Positions 15,711 through 26,702 are shown, numbered from the stretch's first letter. The stretch is DNA of 47,919 nt from Burkholderiales bacterium (GCA_019748155.1 JAIEPY010000059.1:1-47919); one strand, 5' to 3'. Notes: a model not told the origin generated them from the letters alone. A program made the numbers and translations.

Positions 15711-18062
15711 ATGATTGAATTTGAATTAGATGGTAAGACCGTCAGTGCCAAGCCAGGTTCAACGATACTTGAAGTGGCATTGCAAGAAGGGAAATATATT
15801 CCGCATTTTTGCTACCATAAAAAATTATCGATTGCCGCAAATTGCAGAATGTGTCTGGTAGAAGTTGAAAAAGCACGTGGTCCGGCACCAGCCTGTGCCA
15901 CACCAATTACTGAAGGTATGAAAGTACATACTTGTTCTAAAATGGCAGTTGAAGCACAGCAAGGTGTGATGGAGTTTTTATTAATTAACCATCCTCTGGA
16001 TTGTCCAATCTGTGATCAGGGTGGCGAGTGCCAGTTACAAGATTTGGCAGTTGGTTATGGTCGCAGCGCAAGTCGCTTTGAGGAAGATAAGCGTGCTGTG
16101 ACTGATAAAGACCTTGGTCCATTAGTTAAGACTACTATGACCCGTTGTATTCACTGCTCACGCTGCGTGCGCTTTACTGATGAGATTGCTGGCTTTCAGG
16201 AATTAGGTATGAGCTACCGTAATAATCACGTTGAAGTGATGCCATTTATTGGTAAAACAGTTGATAGTGAGTTATCGGGTAACATTATTGATATTTGTCC
16301 AGTTGGAGCTTTGACTTCCAAACCATTTAGAGATACTGCACGTTCATGGGAATTATCGCGTCGTAAATCAATATCGCCACATGATGCTTTGGGTAGTAAT
16401 ATTCAGGTACATATTGATAAATACCATAAAGTAGTCCGGGTATTACCGTTGGAAAATGAAGCATTAAATGAATGCTGGTTATCTGATCGTGATCGCTTTA
16501 GTTATGAGGGCTTATACCATGAAGAGCGTCTTACACAAGCAATGATCAAGCAAGATGGTAAATGGATTAAAGTTGATTGGGAAACCGCACTTAATTACGC
16601 GGCGAAAAGTATCAATGGTGTCAAAATGGATCATGGTAGCGATGCAATTGGCGTGCTTGCTTCAGCAATTTCAACTACCGAAGAATTACATTTATTACAA
16701 AAAATGATGCGTGGCATTGGAGTTAGCAATCTTGATTATCGCCTTGAGCAGCAGGACTTTAGTTTGGATGGTAAGCAAGAAGGTACTAATTATCTTGGCA
16801 GCAGTGTTACTGATTTTGTAGCAAATAAATCAATCTTAGTTGTTGGTAGCATGCTTCGTGAAGAACAGCCCTTATTGACACAGCGTTTACGTCAGGCTGC
16901 AAAACATGAGTGCGAGTTACATCTGATTAACTTAAAGCAAGAAGATGTTAAAATTGAACTAAGTTCACAACTGACAGTTGATCCGCGTAAATTTGCTTAT
17001 ACATTAGGACAAATCTTAAAAGCAGCTTGTCAAATTAGTGGGAAAACTACGACTATTGATTTAGCACAAGTTGAAGTGTGTGATAAAACTAAAGCTATTG
17101 CGGAAAGTTTATTAAAGTACAATGGACATATCGTATTGGGTAGAATTGCACGCTCTCTAACGGATTATGCACAATTATTAGTTTTGAGTAACGAAATTGC
17201 TAGTGTAGTTGCTGGGAAGAGTGGTATTTTACCAAATCTTGCCAATGAACTAGGTGCTCAATTGGTTGGTTTTATACCATATCGTGCCGCATTCAATGGT
17301 TACTTTACTAAGGGTCTTAATGCTAGTCAAATGCTTGAGAACCAACGTAAAGCCTACGTATTACTGAATACTGAGTTAGAGCGTGATGCGTATAATACAC
17401 AGTTAGCATTGGCTGCGTTAAACAAGGCTAAAACCGTTATAGTTATGTCGGCTTATATTAATGAAGATATGTTGCAATATGCTGATGTGATTTTACCGGT
17501 TACACCATATACGGAAACGGCAGGTTCTTATGTTAATATGCAAGGGACTTGGCAAACGTTTAATGGGGTAACTCGCCCGCTTGGTGATGCAAAACCAGCA
17601 TGGAAAGTTATTCGGGTATTAGCAAATAAATTTAATTTGGATGGTTTTGAACAAGATAGTATTGAAGATGTCCGTTCTGAGTTAACTGGCTTGAAAGATA
17701 CTAGCAGCTATTTGAACAATAGTACAAAATTTGATTCATTTGCAGTTGGCTTGCCAAAAATCTCTGGTTTAATTCGTTTTGGTGTGACTGGAATTTATAG
17801 TGGTGATAGCATTGTGCGTCGTTCCGCTTCACTGCAACAAACAGCATTGGCAAAATTACCAGTATTAACTTTAAGTAGTGAATTGGCAACTAAGCTAAAT
17901 CTGGCTAATGGTAATGAGGCTGTAGTTAAGCAATCGCATGCGCAAAATAGATATAACGTTACAGTGTCTGAGCAGTTAGCCAGTGATGTTGTACTGTTGG
18001 CAAAAAATCATGATAGTATCAATTTTGCCGGTAGCTATGATGCTATTGAAATTAACGCGTAG
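15711..18062 (+). CDS. nuoG: NADH-quinone oxidoreductase subunit G
   Basis: A 783-residue iron-sulfur subunit. The N-terminal 2Fe-2S ferredoxin domain has C-x-x-C (CRMCLVEVEKARGPAPAC). Then come HPLDCPICDQGGECQLQD and CIHCSRC for 4Fe-4S centres. The C-terminal molybdopterin-oxidoreductase-like domain is structural. Its length fits the shorter beta-type NuoG rather than the ~900-residue E. coli form. It carries electrons from NuoE/F to NuoI/B. Confidence 0.96.
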   Translation: MIEFELDGKTVSAKPGSTILEVALQEGKYIPHFCYHKKLSIAANCRMCLVEVEKARGPAPACATPITEGMKVHTCSKMAVEAQQGVMEFLLINHPLDCPICDQGGECQLQDLAVGYGRSASRFEEDKRAVTDKDLGPLVKTTMTRCIHCSRCVRFTDEIAGFQELGMSYRNNHVEVMPFIGKTVDSELSGNIIDICPVGALTSKPFRDTARSWELSRRKSISPHDALGSNIQVHIDKYHKVVRVLPLENEALNECWLSDRDRFSYEGLYHEERLTQAMIKQDGKWIKVDWETALNYAAKSINGVKMDHGSDAIGVLASAISTTEELHLLQKMMRGIGVSNLDYRLEQQDFSLDGKQEGTNYLGSSVTDFVANKSILVVGSMLREEQPLLTQRLRQAAKHECELHLINLKQEDVKIELSSQLTVDPRKFAYTLGQILKAACQISGKTTTIDLAQVEVCDKTKAIAESLLKYNGHIVLGRIARSLTDYAQLLVLSNEIASVVAGKSGILPNLANELGAQLVGFIPYRAAFNGYFTKGLNASQMLENQRKAYVLLNTELERDAYNTQLALAALNKAKTVIVMSAYINEDMLQYADVILPVTPYTETAGSYVNMQGTWQTFNGVTRPLGDAKPAWKVIRVLANKFNLDGFEQDSIEDVRSELTGLKDTSSYLNNSTKFDSFAVGLPKISGLIRFGVTGIYSGDSIVRRSASLQQTALAKLPVLTLSSELATKLNLANGNEAVVKQSHAQNRYNVTVSEQLASDVVLLAKNHDSINFAGSYDAIEINA

Positions 18063-18077
18063 TAAGGGTAGTCAAAT

Positions 18078-19127
18078 ATGATGGATTTATTACAACATTA
18101 TTTAGGCCATGATTTGGGCTACGCCGTGTGGTACCTGATTAAGGCAGTTATTGTGATTGTGCCGTTAACATTGGTCGTGGCGTACGTTACTTTAGCTGAA
18201 CGTCGGATTTTGGGTTTCATGCATGCGCGGATTGGTGCTAACCGGGTAGGTCCGCAAGGGATGTTACAGCCTTTTGCTGATTTACTGAAATTTGTCTTTA
18301 AAGAGATTATTATTCCAGCTAAAGCATCAAAAGCGGTATTCTTTTTAGCTCCTGCGGTAATTTTAATTTGTGCCTTGGCGACTTGGGCAGTAGTACCCTT
18401 TAGCCCTGAACTTTACTTTACCAATGTAAACGCTGGTGTACTCTATGTTACCGCAATTGGTTCATTGGGAGTTTATGGAATCATCTTAGCCGGTTGGGCA
18501 GGGAATTCTAAATACTCGTTCTTAGGTGGTATTCGCGCAACGGCACAAATGATTTCTTATGAACTAGCTATGGGTTTTGCGCTACTTGGTGTAATTATGA
18601 TTTCAGGTAGTTTAAACTTTATTGATATCGTCAATAGCCAAGCTGGTGGACGTTTGGCTGGCTCAATTTTATCGTGGAATTGGATCCCTTTATTTCCAAT
18701 GTTCTTGATTTATTTGATTTCAGGTGTTGCCGAAACTAATCGTGCCCCATTTGACGTGTGCGAGGGTGAATCAGAAATTGTTGCCGGGTTCCATGTCGAG
18801 TATTCAGGTACGCCATTTGCATTATTTATGTTAGCTGAGTACGCTAGTATGATTTTGGTATCAGCTTTAACTGTGATTATGTTCTTAGGTGGTTGGCTGT
18901 CTCCATTCCCGCAAAGTTGGGGTATTTTGGGGCAGCACTCTATGGCATGGTTAGTGGTTAAAGTTTTAATCTTGTTATTTGGCTTTATTTGGTATCGTGC
19001 GACATTCCCACGTTATCGTTATGACCAAATTATGCGTTTGGGTTGGAAAGTATTCTTACCAATTACTTTGGTGTGGATTTTTGTGCTTGGCGCGTGGATG
19101 GTCTCCCCGCTTAGTATTTGGCAATAA
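18078..19127 (+). CDS. nuoH: NADH-quinone oxidoreductase subunit H
   Basis: A 349-residue membrane subunit with about eight helices joining the peripheral and membrane arms. Conserved segments are [49 protein letters not shown] and [18 protein letters not shown]. The ATG at 18078 has AAGGG nine bases upstream. It follows nuoG by 15 bases. Confidence 0.97.
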   Translation: MMDLLQHYLGHDLGYAVWYLIKAVIVIVPLTLVVAYVTLAERRILGFMHARIGANRVGPQGMLQPFADLLKFVFKEIIIPAKASKAVFFLAPAVILICALATWAVVPFSPELYFTNVNAGVLYVTAIGSLGVYGIILAGWAGNSKYSFLGGIRATAQMISYELAMGFALLGVIMISGSLNFIDIVNSQAGGRLAGSILSWNWIPLFPMFLIYLISGVAETNRAPFDVCEGESEIVAGFHVEYSGTPFALFMLAEYASMILVSALTVIMFLGGWLSPFPQSWGILGQHSMAWLVVKVLILLFGFIWYRATFPRYRYDQIMRLGWKVFLPITLVWIFVLGAWMVSPLSIWQ

Positions 19128-19138
19128 GGATACATACA

Positions 19139-19618
19139 ATGAAAAGATTTTTTAAGACCTTCTTTTTAACTGAGTTATTCAAAGGAATGGCGGTTACCTG
19201 GCGCGTAATGTTGCGACCAAAGCCAACTATTTTTTATCCAGAAGAAAAAACTCCGTTATCACCACGTTTTCGGGCATTACATGCATTGCGCCGCTACCCT
19301 AATGGAGAAGAGCGTTGTATTGGTTGTAAATTATGCGAGGCAGTATGCCCGGCATTAGCAATTACAATTGATATTCATGAGCGTGATGATGGCACACGCC
19401 GTACTACCCGTTATGATATTGATTTGACCAAATGTATTTTCTGCGGCTTTTGTGAAGAGGCTTGTCCGGTAGATGCAATTGTTGAAACTCCGATCCATGA
19501 GTATCATGGCGAAAAACGCGGGGATTTATTTTACACTAAAGAAATGCTGTTAGCCATTGGCGATGAATACGAAAGTATTATTGCAAATGCTAAAACTGCA
19601 GATCATAAATATCGCTGA
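19139..19618 (+). CDS. nuoI: NADH-quinone oxidoreductase subunit I
   Basis: A 159-residue ferredoxin-like subunit with two 4Fe-4S clusters (N6a and N6b). The two ligand motifs are [12 protein letters not shown] and [12 protein letters not shown]. The start at 19139 follows an AAGGA ribosome site; seven upstream in-frame codons overlap nuoH and are not used. It passes electrons to NuoB. Confidence 0.97.
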   Translation: MKRFFKTFFLTELFKGMAVTWRVMLRPKPTIFYPEEKTPLSPRFRALHALRRYPNGEERCIGCKLCEAVCPALAITIDIHERDDGTRRTTRYDIDLTKCIFCGFCEEACPVDAIVETPIHEYHGEKRGDLFYTKEMLLAIGDEYESIIANAKTADHKYR

Positions 19619-19632
19619 TAAGAGGTCGTACA

Positions 19633-20250
19633 ATGGATGTAACTAGCGTTTTATTTTATGTGTTTTCCGCAATACTGCTAATTAGTGGTCTGCGGGTAAT
19701 CACTGCCAAAAATCCAGTGCACGCTGCACTATTCTTGGTATTAGCTTTTATTAATGCCAGCTGTCTATGGATGATGCTGGGGGCTGAGTTTTTGGCTTTG
19801 ACCTTGATCTTGGTTTATGTTGGTGCAGTAATGGTATTGTTCCTCTTTGTGGTAATGATGCTGGATGTTGATCTTGAAGCAATCCGCAAGGGATTTTGGA
19901 AAAATTTCCCATTAGCCTTGGTTTTGGGGGTAGTTGTTTTGATTGAAATGTTATTGGTGGTACTAAGAAATCCATTAATAACTACAGCAGTTAATGCTGA
20001 TCCAGCTACTAATATCAGCAATTCAAATAAACTAGGGTGGGTTTTATATACCCAATATTCTTACCCCGTTGAGTTAGCTTCAATGGTGCTGTTATTAGGT
20101 TTAGTTGTGGCAGTTGCTCTAACTTTACGAAAATCGGAAAAAGCTGCAAAATATCAAAATATTAATAAACAGGTGGCAACTGATAGTAAAACTCGCTTCA
20201 CCATGGTTAAAATGGATTCTGAAGTCGAAGATAAAGGAGATGCACAATGA
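19633..20250 (+). CDS. nuoJ: NADH-quinone oxidoreductase subunit J
   Basis: A 205-residue subunit with five membrane helices. Conserved segments are [44 protein letters not shown] (helix 3, with the pi-bulge region) and [18 protein letters not shown] charged C-terminal tail follows. AGAGG precedes the start. The stop overlaps the nuoK start (ATGA). Confidence 0.96.
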   Translation: MDVTSVLFYVFSAILLISGLRVITAKNPVHAALFLVLAFINASCLWMMLGAEFLALTLILVYVGAVMVLFLFVVMMLDVDLEAIRKGFWKNFPLALVLGVVVLIEMLLVVLRNPLITTAVNADPATNISNSNKLGWVLYTQYSYPVELASMVLLLGLVVAVALTLRKSEKAAKYQNINKQVATDSKTRFTMVKMDSEVEDKGDAQ

Positions 20251-20552
20251 TTGGAATGACTCATTATTTGGTTTTATCGGCAATCTTGTTTGCTTTGTCG
20301 GTGATGGGTATTTTCCTTAACCGTAAAAATATCATTGTAGTCTTGATGTCAATTGAATTGATGCTCTTAGCGGTTAATTTCAACTTTATTACCTTTTCGT
20401 CTTTTTTGCATAATGTTGCCGGACAAATTTTTGTATTTTTTACTCTAACGGTGGCAGCGGCAGAGGCGGCAATTGGTTTAGCAATATTGATTATCTTATT
20501 CCGTAATTTGAGATCTATCAATGTGCAAGACATGGATCAACTTAAAGGCTAA
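20247..20552 (+). CDS. nuoK: NADH-quinone oxidoreductase subunit K
   Basis: A 101-residue subunit with three membrane helices. Conserved stretches are [28 protein letters not shown], with the membrane glutamate, and [14 protein letters not shown] with the second glutamate. Both Glu residues belong to the proton-transfer line. Four bases overlap nuoJ, indicating coupled translation. Confidence 0.97.
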   Translation: MIGMTHYLVLSAILFALSVMGIFLNRKNIIVVLMSIELMLLAVNFNFITFSSFLHNVAGQIFVFFTLTVAAAEAAIGLAILIILFRNLRSINVQDMDQLKG

Positions 20553-20564
20553 CAGGGGAGCGCT

Positions 20565-22568
20565 ATGACTGAAATGAATTTATATTTAACGATTATTTTA
20601 TCGCCCTTGCTTGCTTCAACGATAGTTGGTTTGTTTGGCTTCGCATTAGGGAAAAAAATTAGTCATTCATTGACTATTTTAGGAGTGTTAATCTCAACTA
20701 TTGGTTCTTATTGTTTATTAAACAAGGTTCTTAATGGTGGCTTGACTTATGATGGTCCATTATATACTTGGTTAACCGTTGGTAGTCAATCATATTCAGT
20801 AGGGATTTTGGTTGATAGCTTAACTGCAACTATGTTGACTATTGTAACCTCAGTTTCATTGATGGTACATATTTATACCATTGGCTATATGGAACACGAA
20901 GAGGGTTACGAGCGTTTCTTTAGCTATATCTCATTGTTTACTTTCATGATGATAATGCTGGTAATGGCAAATAACTTCATCCAACTGTTCTTTGGTTGGG
21001 AAGGTGTTGGTTTAGTTTCTTATTTGTTGATTGGTTTTTACTTCCAACGTGAATCGGCTACTTTTGCCAATTTGAAAGCCTTTTTGGTTAACCGGATTGG
21101 TGACTTAGGTTTCTTATTGGGAATTGGTTTAGTTCTAGCTTATTTTGGTACGTTAAATTACGCTGAAGTATTTGCCAAATTACATGAAATTTCTGGTGTA
21201 ACATTCTTAAATACTGGTTGGAACGCGATTACGGTTATTTGCTTATTACTATTTGTTGGTGCAATGGGTAAATCAGCCCAGTTTCCGTTACATGTTTGGC
21301 TACCAGATTCAATGGAAGGTCCGACACCAATTTCAGCATTAATCCATGCGGCAACGATGGTAACGGCTGGTATTTTTATGGTGGCACGTTTATCACCAAT
21401 GTATAATATGTCAGAAACGGCATTGTCGTTTATCGCAATTATTGGGGCAATTAACGCCTTATTCCTTGGCTTACTTGGCTTAATTCAAAATGATATTAAA
21501 CGGGTTGTCGCGTATTCAACTCTATCTCAACTTGGTTATATGGCGGTTGCACTAGGTTGCGGGGCGTACTCAGTTGGTATCTTCCACCTGATGACACATG
21601 CTTTCTTTAAAGCGCTATTATTCCTGGCTGCTGGTTCAGTAATTGTTGCTATGCATCACGAACAAGATATGCGTAAAATGGGTGGCTTATGGAAATATAT
21701 GCCAATCACATACGTTGTAACTATTATTGGTAATCTGGCGTTGGCAGGGGTTCCTCCTTTTGCGGGCTTTTTCTCTAAAGATATGATTTTGGATGCAGCA
21801 TCAAATGCACATGAACATCATATGTTTGGTAGTTCGTTTGTAGTATTCTGTGTCTACGCAGCCGTATTTGTGACTGCATGTTATAGCTTCCGTCAATTAT
21901 TTATGACTTTCCATGGTAAAGAGCGTTTCCGTGAAGTTCATCATGATGATCATGGACATGATAGCCATGACGATCACGGTGGTCATGGGCATAGTGAGCC
22001 TAAAGAGTCACCATGGGTAATAACATTACCGTTGGTATTATTAGCAATTCCATCGGTGATTATCGGTTGGTTAGCCTTTGATAAATTTGTTCCGGGTGAA
22101 TTCTTTAGTGGTGCAATTTACAATGCGCAATTCTTTGCTGAAGAAATTATTAAAGATCCGATTACGCCGATTGCGATGATGGCGCATAGTTTACATCAAC
22201 CACCAGTGTACTTAGCCTTGGCTGGTATTATTGCGGCGTTTATTGCTCATAAATCTCCAGCCTTTGTTGCGGTGATTAAGACTATCTTTAAGCCGGTGAT
22301 TTTTGTAATGGAACGTAAATATTTCATGGATGATTTATTCATCAATATCTTAGCTCCAATTGGGCGTGGTCTGGGTAAGATATTATGGTCAATCGGTGAT
22401 ATATTGTTAATTGATGGTTTGATTGTTAATGGTTCGGCAAGAGTTATTGCTGTATTTGCCAAGATTTTCCGTCGGGCACAAACTGGATATGTTAATAGCG
22501 CTGCTACCTATATGGTTTTAGGTGTGCTGATCTTATTAACGTTCTGTACCGGTTTAATTCTACACTAA
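20565..22568 (+). CDS. nuoL: NADH-quinone oxidoreductase subunit L
   Basis: A 667-residue antiporter-like subunit, the distal proton pump with the long lateral helix. Visible motifs include LFFGWEGVGLVSYLLIGFYF, GKSAQFPLHVWLPDSMEGPTP, SALIHAATMVTAG and SQLGYMAVALGCGAY. A His/Asp-rich loop (about residues 460-480, HHDDHGHDSHDDHGGHGH) lies before the C-terminal helices. Similar loops are seen in other proteobacterial NuoL proteins. The ribosome site is GGGGAG. Confidence 0.97.
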   Translation: MTEMNLYLTIILSPLLASTIVGLFGFALGKKISHSLTILGVLISTIGSYCLLNKVLNGGLTYDGPLYTWLTVGSQSYSVGILVDSLTATMLTIVTSVSLMVHIYTIGYMEHEEGYERFFSYISLFTFMMIMLVMANNFIQLFFGWEGVGLVSYLLIGFYFQRESATFANLKAFLVNRIGDLGFLLGIGLVLAYFGTLNYAEVFAKLHEISGVTFLNTGWNAITVICLLLFVGAMGKSAQFPLHVWLPDSMEGPTPISALIHAATMVTAGIFMVARLSPMYNMSETALSFIAIIGAINALFLGLLGLIQNDIKRVVAYSTLSQLGYMAVALGCGAYSVGIFHLMTHAFFKALLFLAAGSVIVAMHHEQDMRKMGGLWKYMPITYVVTIIGNLALAGVPPFAGFFSKDMILDAASNAHEHHMFGSSFVVFCVYAAVFVTACYSFRQLFMTFHGKERFREVHHDDHGHDSHDDHGGHGHSEPKESPWVITLPLVLLAIPSVIIGWLAFDKFVPGEFFSGAIYNAQFFAEEIIKDPITPIAMMAHSLHQPPVYLALAGIIAAFIAHKSPAFVAVIKTIFKPVIFVMERKYFMDDLFINILAPIGRGLGKILWSIGDILLIDGLIVNGSARVIAVFAKIFRRAQTGYVNSAATYMVLGVLILLTFCTGLILH

Positions 22569-22581
22569 GGGTGAAAAGAGA

Positions 22582-24069
22582 ATGATGAGCTATTTATTAA
22601 GTTTAACAATATGGACGCCAATAGTTTTTGGTTTCATTACCTTAGCGTTTAATAAAAATGATTGTATGGCGCGCTATGTGGCGTTATTGGGTTCGTTAAT
22701 TGCATTAGTGTTTTCGCTAATAGTTTTCCAAACCTTTGATCCACAACAAACTGCAATGCAGTTCAGTGAAAATTATGCTTGGGTACCAAGCCTGAATATT
22801 AACTATCACCTAGCGGTTGATGGTATTTCAATGCCATTTGTAATGTTAAATAATTTCATTACGGTATTGGTGGTGCTGGCTGGATTTAAAGTTATCAAAC
22901 AAAAAGTTGCACTATATAATGCAATGTTTTTAATGATGACTGGTTTTATTAGTGGTTCTTTCTGTGCGCTAGATGCGGTTTTATTCTATGTATTCTTTGA
23001 AGCAATGCTGATTCCGATGTATTTAATTATCGGGGTATGGGGTAGCACTAATCGGGTTTATGCGGCGATTAAGTTTTTCTTATATACCTTGATTGGTTCG
23101 CTATTGATGTTAGTGGCATTGATTTATTTGTATAACCAAGCTAAGGGTAGTTTCGAAATTTTTGATTACTATCGTTTGCCACTGGCAATGAATGTACAGA
23201 TTCTAATTTTTATTGCATTCTTTTTATCGTTTGCAGTAAAAGTCCCAATGTGGCCATTACATACCTGGTTACCAGATGCCCATCCGGAAGCGCCAACTGG
23301 TGGTTCGATGGTGCTGGCAGCGATTACACTTAAAATTGGTGGTTATGGTTTCCTGCGTTTTATTTTACCGATTGTACCAGATGCGTCTCGTGAATTAGCT
23401 GGGGTAATGGTAGTATTGTCATTGATCGCAATTGTATACATTGGTTTGGTGGCGTTAGTTCAAAAAGATATGAAAAAATTAGTGGCTTACTCTTCGATTT
23501 CTCATATGGGTTTTGTGACGTTAGGTTGTTTCCTGTTTGTCGGAGCTAACCTGAACACTTGGGCTCTGGAAGGTGCAATTACGCAAATGATTTCGCATGG
23601 TTTTGTATCTGCAGCAATGTTCTTTTGTATCGGTGTAATGTATGATCGCGTTCATTCGCGGAATATTGCAGATTATGGTGGTGTGGTAAATAAAATGCCC
23701 GTGTTCGCAGCCTTCTTTATGTTATTTGCAATGGCTAATTCTGGTTTACCTGGTACCTCTGGATTCGTTGGTGAATTTATGGTGATTATGGGGGCTGTTC
23801 AGACTAATTTTATTGCGGCTATCTTAGCTGGTGTAACTTTAATCTTAGGTGCAGGTTATACCTTGTGGATGTACAAACGGGTGGTCTTTGGTGCGGTAGC
23901 AAATTCACATGTGGCTGAAATGAATGACGTTAGCAAACGTGAGTTTTTGATTTTAGCATTATTAGCAGTTGCAGTATTAGTTATGGGTATCTATCCAGAT
24001 CTATTTGTAGCAAAAATGCATGCCAGCGTGGGTCATTTAATTAACCAAGTTGCGCAGAGCAAAATTTAA
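22582..24069 (+). CDS. nuoM: NADH-quinone oxidoreductase subunit M
   Basis: A 495-residue antiporter-like proton-pumping subunit with about 14 helices. Motifs are YVFFEAMLIPMYLIIGVWG (key Glu), AVKVPMWPLHTWLPDAHPEA (key Lys), TGGSMVLAAITLKIGGYG and KLVAYSSISHMGFVTLG. It starts 13 bases after nuoL; a second ATG is adjacent. Confidence 0.97.
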   Translation: MMSYLLSLTIWTPIVFGFITLAFNKNDCMARYVALLGSLIALVFSLIVFQTFDPQQTAMQFSENYAWVPSLNINYHLAVDGISMPFVMLNNFITVLVVLAGFKVIKQKVALYNAMFLMMTGFISGSFCALDAVLFYVFFEAMLIPMYLIIGVWGSTNRVYAAIKFFLYTLIGSLLMLVALIYLYNQAKGSFEIFDYYRLPLAMNVQILIFIAFFLSFAVKVPMWPLHTWLPDAHPEAPTGGSMVLAAITLKIGGYGFLRFILPIVPDASRELAGVMVVLSLIAIVYIGLVALVQKDMKKLVAYSSISHMGFVTLGCFLFVGANLNTWALEGAITQMISHGFVSAAMFFCIGVMYDRVHSRNIADYGGVVNKMPVFAAFFMLFAMANSGLPGTSGFVGEFMVIMGAVQTNFIAAILAGVTLILGAGYTLWMYKRVVFGAVANSHVAEMNDVSKREFLILALLAVAVLVMGIYPDLFVAKMHASVGHLINQVAQSKI

Positions 24070-24087
24070 GCATAGGGGCGAAAAAAG

Positions 24088-25530
24088 ATGACTTATCCAA
24101 ATTTGATTCCGGTATTACCAGAATTATTCATGGCGTTTATGATTATAGTATTGCTCTTGGCTGATGCTTTCACATCTGAGTCGCAAAAAGGTGTTAATCT
24201 TGTATTAACAATGGTTGCACTTATTGGATGTTTTGCTTTGCAAAAATATGTCGATCATGGTGTGACTGAGTTAACCTTTAATAATATGTTTATTTTAGAT
24301 AATCTGGCTATGGGAACTAAGATGTTTACCTATCTGTTTTCATTTGTTGCGGTGTTATATATTAAACGTTATGTTAGTGATAAAAAATACCAAAGTGGAG
24401 AATTTTACGCAATTTTCTTATTTTCGGTACTTGGTATGATGGTAATGATTTCTGCTGATAATATGTTAATTTTATATGTTGGTTTAGAGTTATTCTCATT
24501 AGCGTTGTATGGTTTGATTGCGCTTTATCGTGATAATGTGCGTGCAACTGAAGCCGCAATGAAGTATTTTATCTTGGGCGCGCTAGCGTCAGGAATCTTA
24601 CTTTATGGTATTTCTTTTGTTTATGGCGCAACTGGCGGACATTTACAATTGGAAGATGTTTTGCGTGCAATGTTAAGCCTTGGCGATAATAATACAGGTT
24701 TAATGACCTTTGGCTTGGTATTTATTGTTGCTGGTTTAGTGTTTAAGCTTGGTTTGGTTCCCTTTCATATGTGGGTGCCAGATGTTTATGAAGGCTCACC
24801 ACTGGCGGTTGCGACAATTATCGGTAGCTTGACTAAGATTGCAGCGGTAGTGTTTGTAATTCGCTTCTTAATCGGTGGCTTGGTATTATTAAATCCAGCT
24901 TGGTCGATAATGCTATTAATCTTAGCTTGTTTATCATTATTTTTTGGAAATGTTATTGCAATTGCGCAAACCAATATTAAACGGATGCTGGGTTATTCAA
25001 CTGTTGCACATATGGGGTTTGTCGCACTTGGTTTGGTGACAGTGAGTGTTGATGGCGTTTCGGCGACTATTTTCTATGTCGTAACTTATTCCTTAACTGC
25101 GCTAGCTGGGTTTGGAATTCTAACCATGCTCTCAAAAGGTGATTTTGAATGTCAAAGTCTGGATGATCTTAAGGGTTTAAGTAAGACTCATCCAGTAATG
25201 GCTGCCTTAGTAATGCTAGTAATGTTCTCAATGGCTGGTATTCCTCCATTAGTTGGTTTTTATGCGAAATTTAAAATCTTGGCGGCATTATTGGCTGCTG
25301 GTTATGTTGGTGTAGCAGTGTTTGCTGTAATCATGTCTTTGATTGGTGCATTCTATTATATCCGCGTAGTTAAGGTCATGTATTTTGAAGAACCGGTAAA
25401 AACTTTGGAAATGGCAGATGTCTGTGTGTTTAGTCGTTCAGTACTGTTAGTAAATGTAGCATTATTAATTATAATCGGCGTTTTACCTTCAGCGCTTATG
25501 ATGTACTGTAATGCTTTAGTTTCTGGTTAA
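24088..25530 (+). CDS. nuoN: NADH-quinone oxidoreductase subunit N
   Basis: A 480-residue antiporter-like subunit and the last gene of the operon. Motifs are LYVGLELFSLALYGLIAL, EAAMKYFILGALASGILLYG, FKLGLVPFHMWVPDVYEGSP and KRMLGYSTVAHMGFVALG. A strong terminator follows 20 bases after the stop. Confidence 0.97.
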   Translation: MTYPNLIPVLPELFMAFMIIVLLLADAFTSESQKGVNLVLTMVALIGCFALQKYVDHGVTELTFNNMFILDNLAMGTKMFTYLFSFVAVLYIKRYVSDKKYQSGEFYAIFLFSVLGMMVMISADNMLILYVGLELFSLALYGLIALYRDNVRATEAAMKYFILGALASGILLYGISFVYGATGGHLQLEDVLRAMLSLGDNNTGLMTFGLVFIVAGLVFKLGLVPFHMWVPDVYEGSPLAVATIIGSLTKIAAVVFVIRFLIGGLVLLNPAWSIMLLILACLSLFFGNVIAIAQTNIKRMLGYSTVAHMGFVALGLVTVSVDGVSATIFYVVTYSLTALAGFGILTMLSKGDFECQSLDDLKGLSKTHPVMAALVMLVMFSMAGIPPLVGFYAKFKILAALLAAGYVGVAVFAVIMSLIGAFYYIRVVKVMYFEEPVKTLEMADVCVFSRSVLLVNVALLIIIGVLPSALMMYCNALVSG

Positions 25531-25550
25531 TGTTTTTGTATATCTTTCAT

Positions 25551-25580
25551 AAAAGCCACGCTATTAATAGTGTGGCTTTT
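25551..25580 (+). terminator. Terminator of the nuo operon
   Basis: A 12-base stem (AAAAGCCACGCT with AGTGTGGCTTTT, one G-U pair) surrounds the loop ATTAAT and ends in TTTT. It separates nuoN from the sugar operon. Confidence 0.9.
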
Positions 25581-25583
25581 GCC

Positions 25584-25612
25584 TTTTAAGAGCATGCTGA
25601 ATATAGTATAAT
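25584..25612 (+). promoter_or_regulatory. Probable promoter of the sugar-nucleotide operon
   Basis: A perfect TATAAT (25607-25612) lies 17 bases after a weak -35 (TTTTAA, 25584-25589). It sits just downstream of the nuo terminator and 28 bases before the first sugar gene. Confidence 0.5.
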
Positions 25613-25640
25613 TACGGGAAATAAAAATTTAGGAATAAGC

Positions 25641-26702
25641 ATGTTAAGTAAATATAAATCAATTACTGGTCGTAAAATTCGTTTTGCCTTAGTTGGCTGT
25701 GGTCGGATTTCAGCTAATCATTTTGGCTCTTTAGAGCAGCACAAAGAAGAATGTGAATTAGTTGCGGTTTGTGATATTGTTAGTGAGCGTGCTCGTGCTG
25801 CAGCTGAAAAATATGGTGCAATAGCTTATTCTTCGCTTGGTAAAATGCTTGAAGCTGGTGGTTTTGATGTGGTTATTTTAACTACCCCAAGTGGATTGCA
25901 TCCAACTCAAACGATTGAATGTGCTGAAGCTGGCTATCACGTGGTAACCGAGAAACCAATGGCAACCCGGATGTCGGACGGCATTGAAATGGTTAAAGCC
26001 TGTGATAAAGCCGGCGTGAGATTATTCGTAGTCAAGCAAAATCGACAAAATGCAACGATTCAGATGGTAAAAAAAGCGATTGATGAAGGGCGCTTTGGGC
26101 GGATTTACTCTGTTGCGTGCAATGTATTTTGGACGCGTCCGCAAGAATATTATGATCATGATGCATGGCGTGGTACTTGGGAGTTTGATGGTGGCGCATT
26201 CATGAATCAGGCTTCACATTATGTTGATTTGATGGAATGGTTAGTTGGTTCGGTTGAGTCAGTACAAAGTTATACGGCAACTCTTGCACGGAATATTGAA
26301 ACTGAAGATAGCGGCGTTTTGGCAATCAAATATCGCAGTGGTGCTTTAGGCACAATGAATGTCTCAATGTTAACCTATCCTAAGAATCTGGAAGGTTCAA
26401 TTACATTAATTGGTGAAAAAGGTACAGTACGAATTGGTGGTGTGGCAGTTAATAAGATTGATCATTGGGAATTTGCCGATAAGCGTCCGGAAGATGATGA
26501 AATTCTAAATGCCAGTTATGCGACGACCTCGGTTTACGGCTTTGGGCATCCATTATATTATGCAAATGTGCTTGCTACCTTACGTGGTGATGAGTCTCCA
26601 TTAACTGACGGTCGTGAAGGATTACGCTCATTAGAGTTTTTAATTGCGATATATATTTCTGCTCGTGATGGTAAAAAAGTATCATTACCATTAGTATATT
26701 AA
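25641..26702 (+). CDS. WbpB/WlbA-type UDP-GlcNAc-uronate 3-dehydrogenase
   Basis: A 353-residue Gfo/Idh/MocA oxidoreductase. It has an N-terminal Rossmann motif (LVGCGRISANHFGSL), the catalytic TEKPMATR and FVVKQNRQNAT. The RPQEYYDHDAWRGTWEFDGG and GAFMNQASHYVDLMEW blocks are diagnostic of the WlbA/WbpB group. Known members oxidise C3 of UDP-N-acetylglucosaminuronate on the way to UDP-GlcNAc3NAcA or UDP-ManNAc3NAcA. The WbpA-type enzyme making that substrate is encoded at the end of the same cluster. Transaminase and acetyltransferase partners (WbpE and WbpD types) are not in the window. The ribosome site is AGGA. Confidence 0.85.
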   Translation: MLSKYKSITGRKIRFALVGCGRISANHFGSLEQHKEECELVAVCDIVSERARAAAEKYGAIAYSSLGKMLEAGGFDVVILTTPSGLHPTQTIECAEAGYHVVTEKPMATRMSDGIEMVKACDKAGVRLFVVKQNRQNATIQMVKKAIDEGRFGRIYSVACNVFWTRPQEYYDHDAWRGTWEFDGGAFMNQASHYVDLMEWLVGSVESVQSYTATLARNIETEDSGVLAIKYRSGALGTMNVSMLTYPKNLEGSITLIGEKGTVRIGGVAVNKIDHWEFADKRPEDDEILNASYATTSVYGFGHPLYYANVLATLRGDESPLTDGREGLRSLEFLIAIYISARDGKKVSLPLVY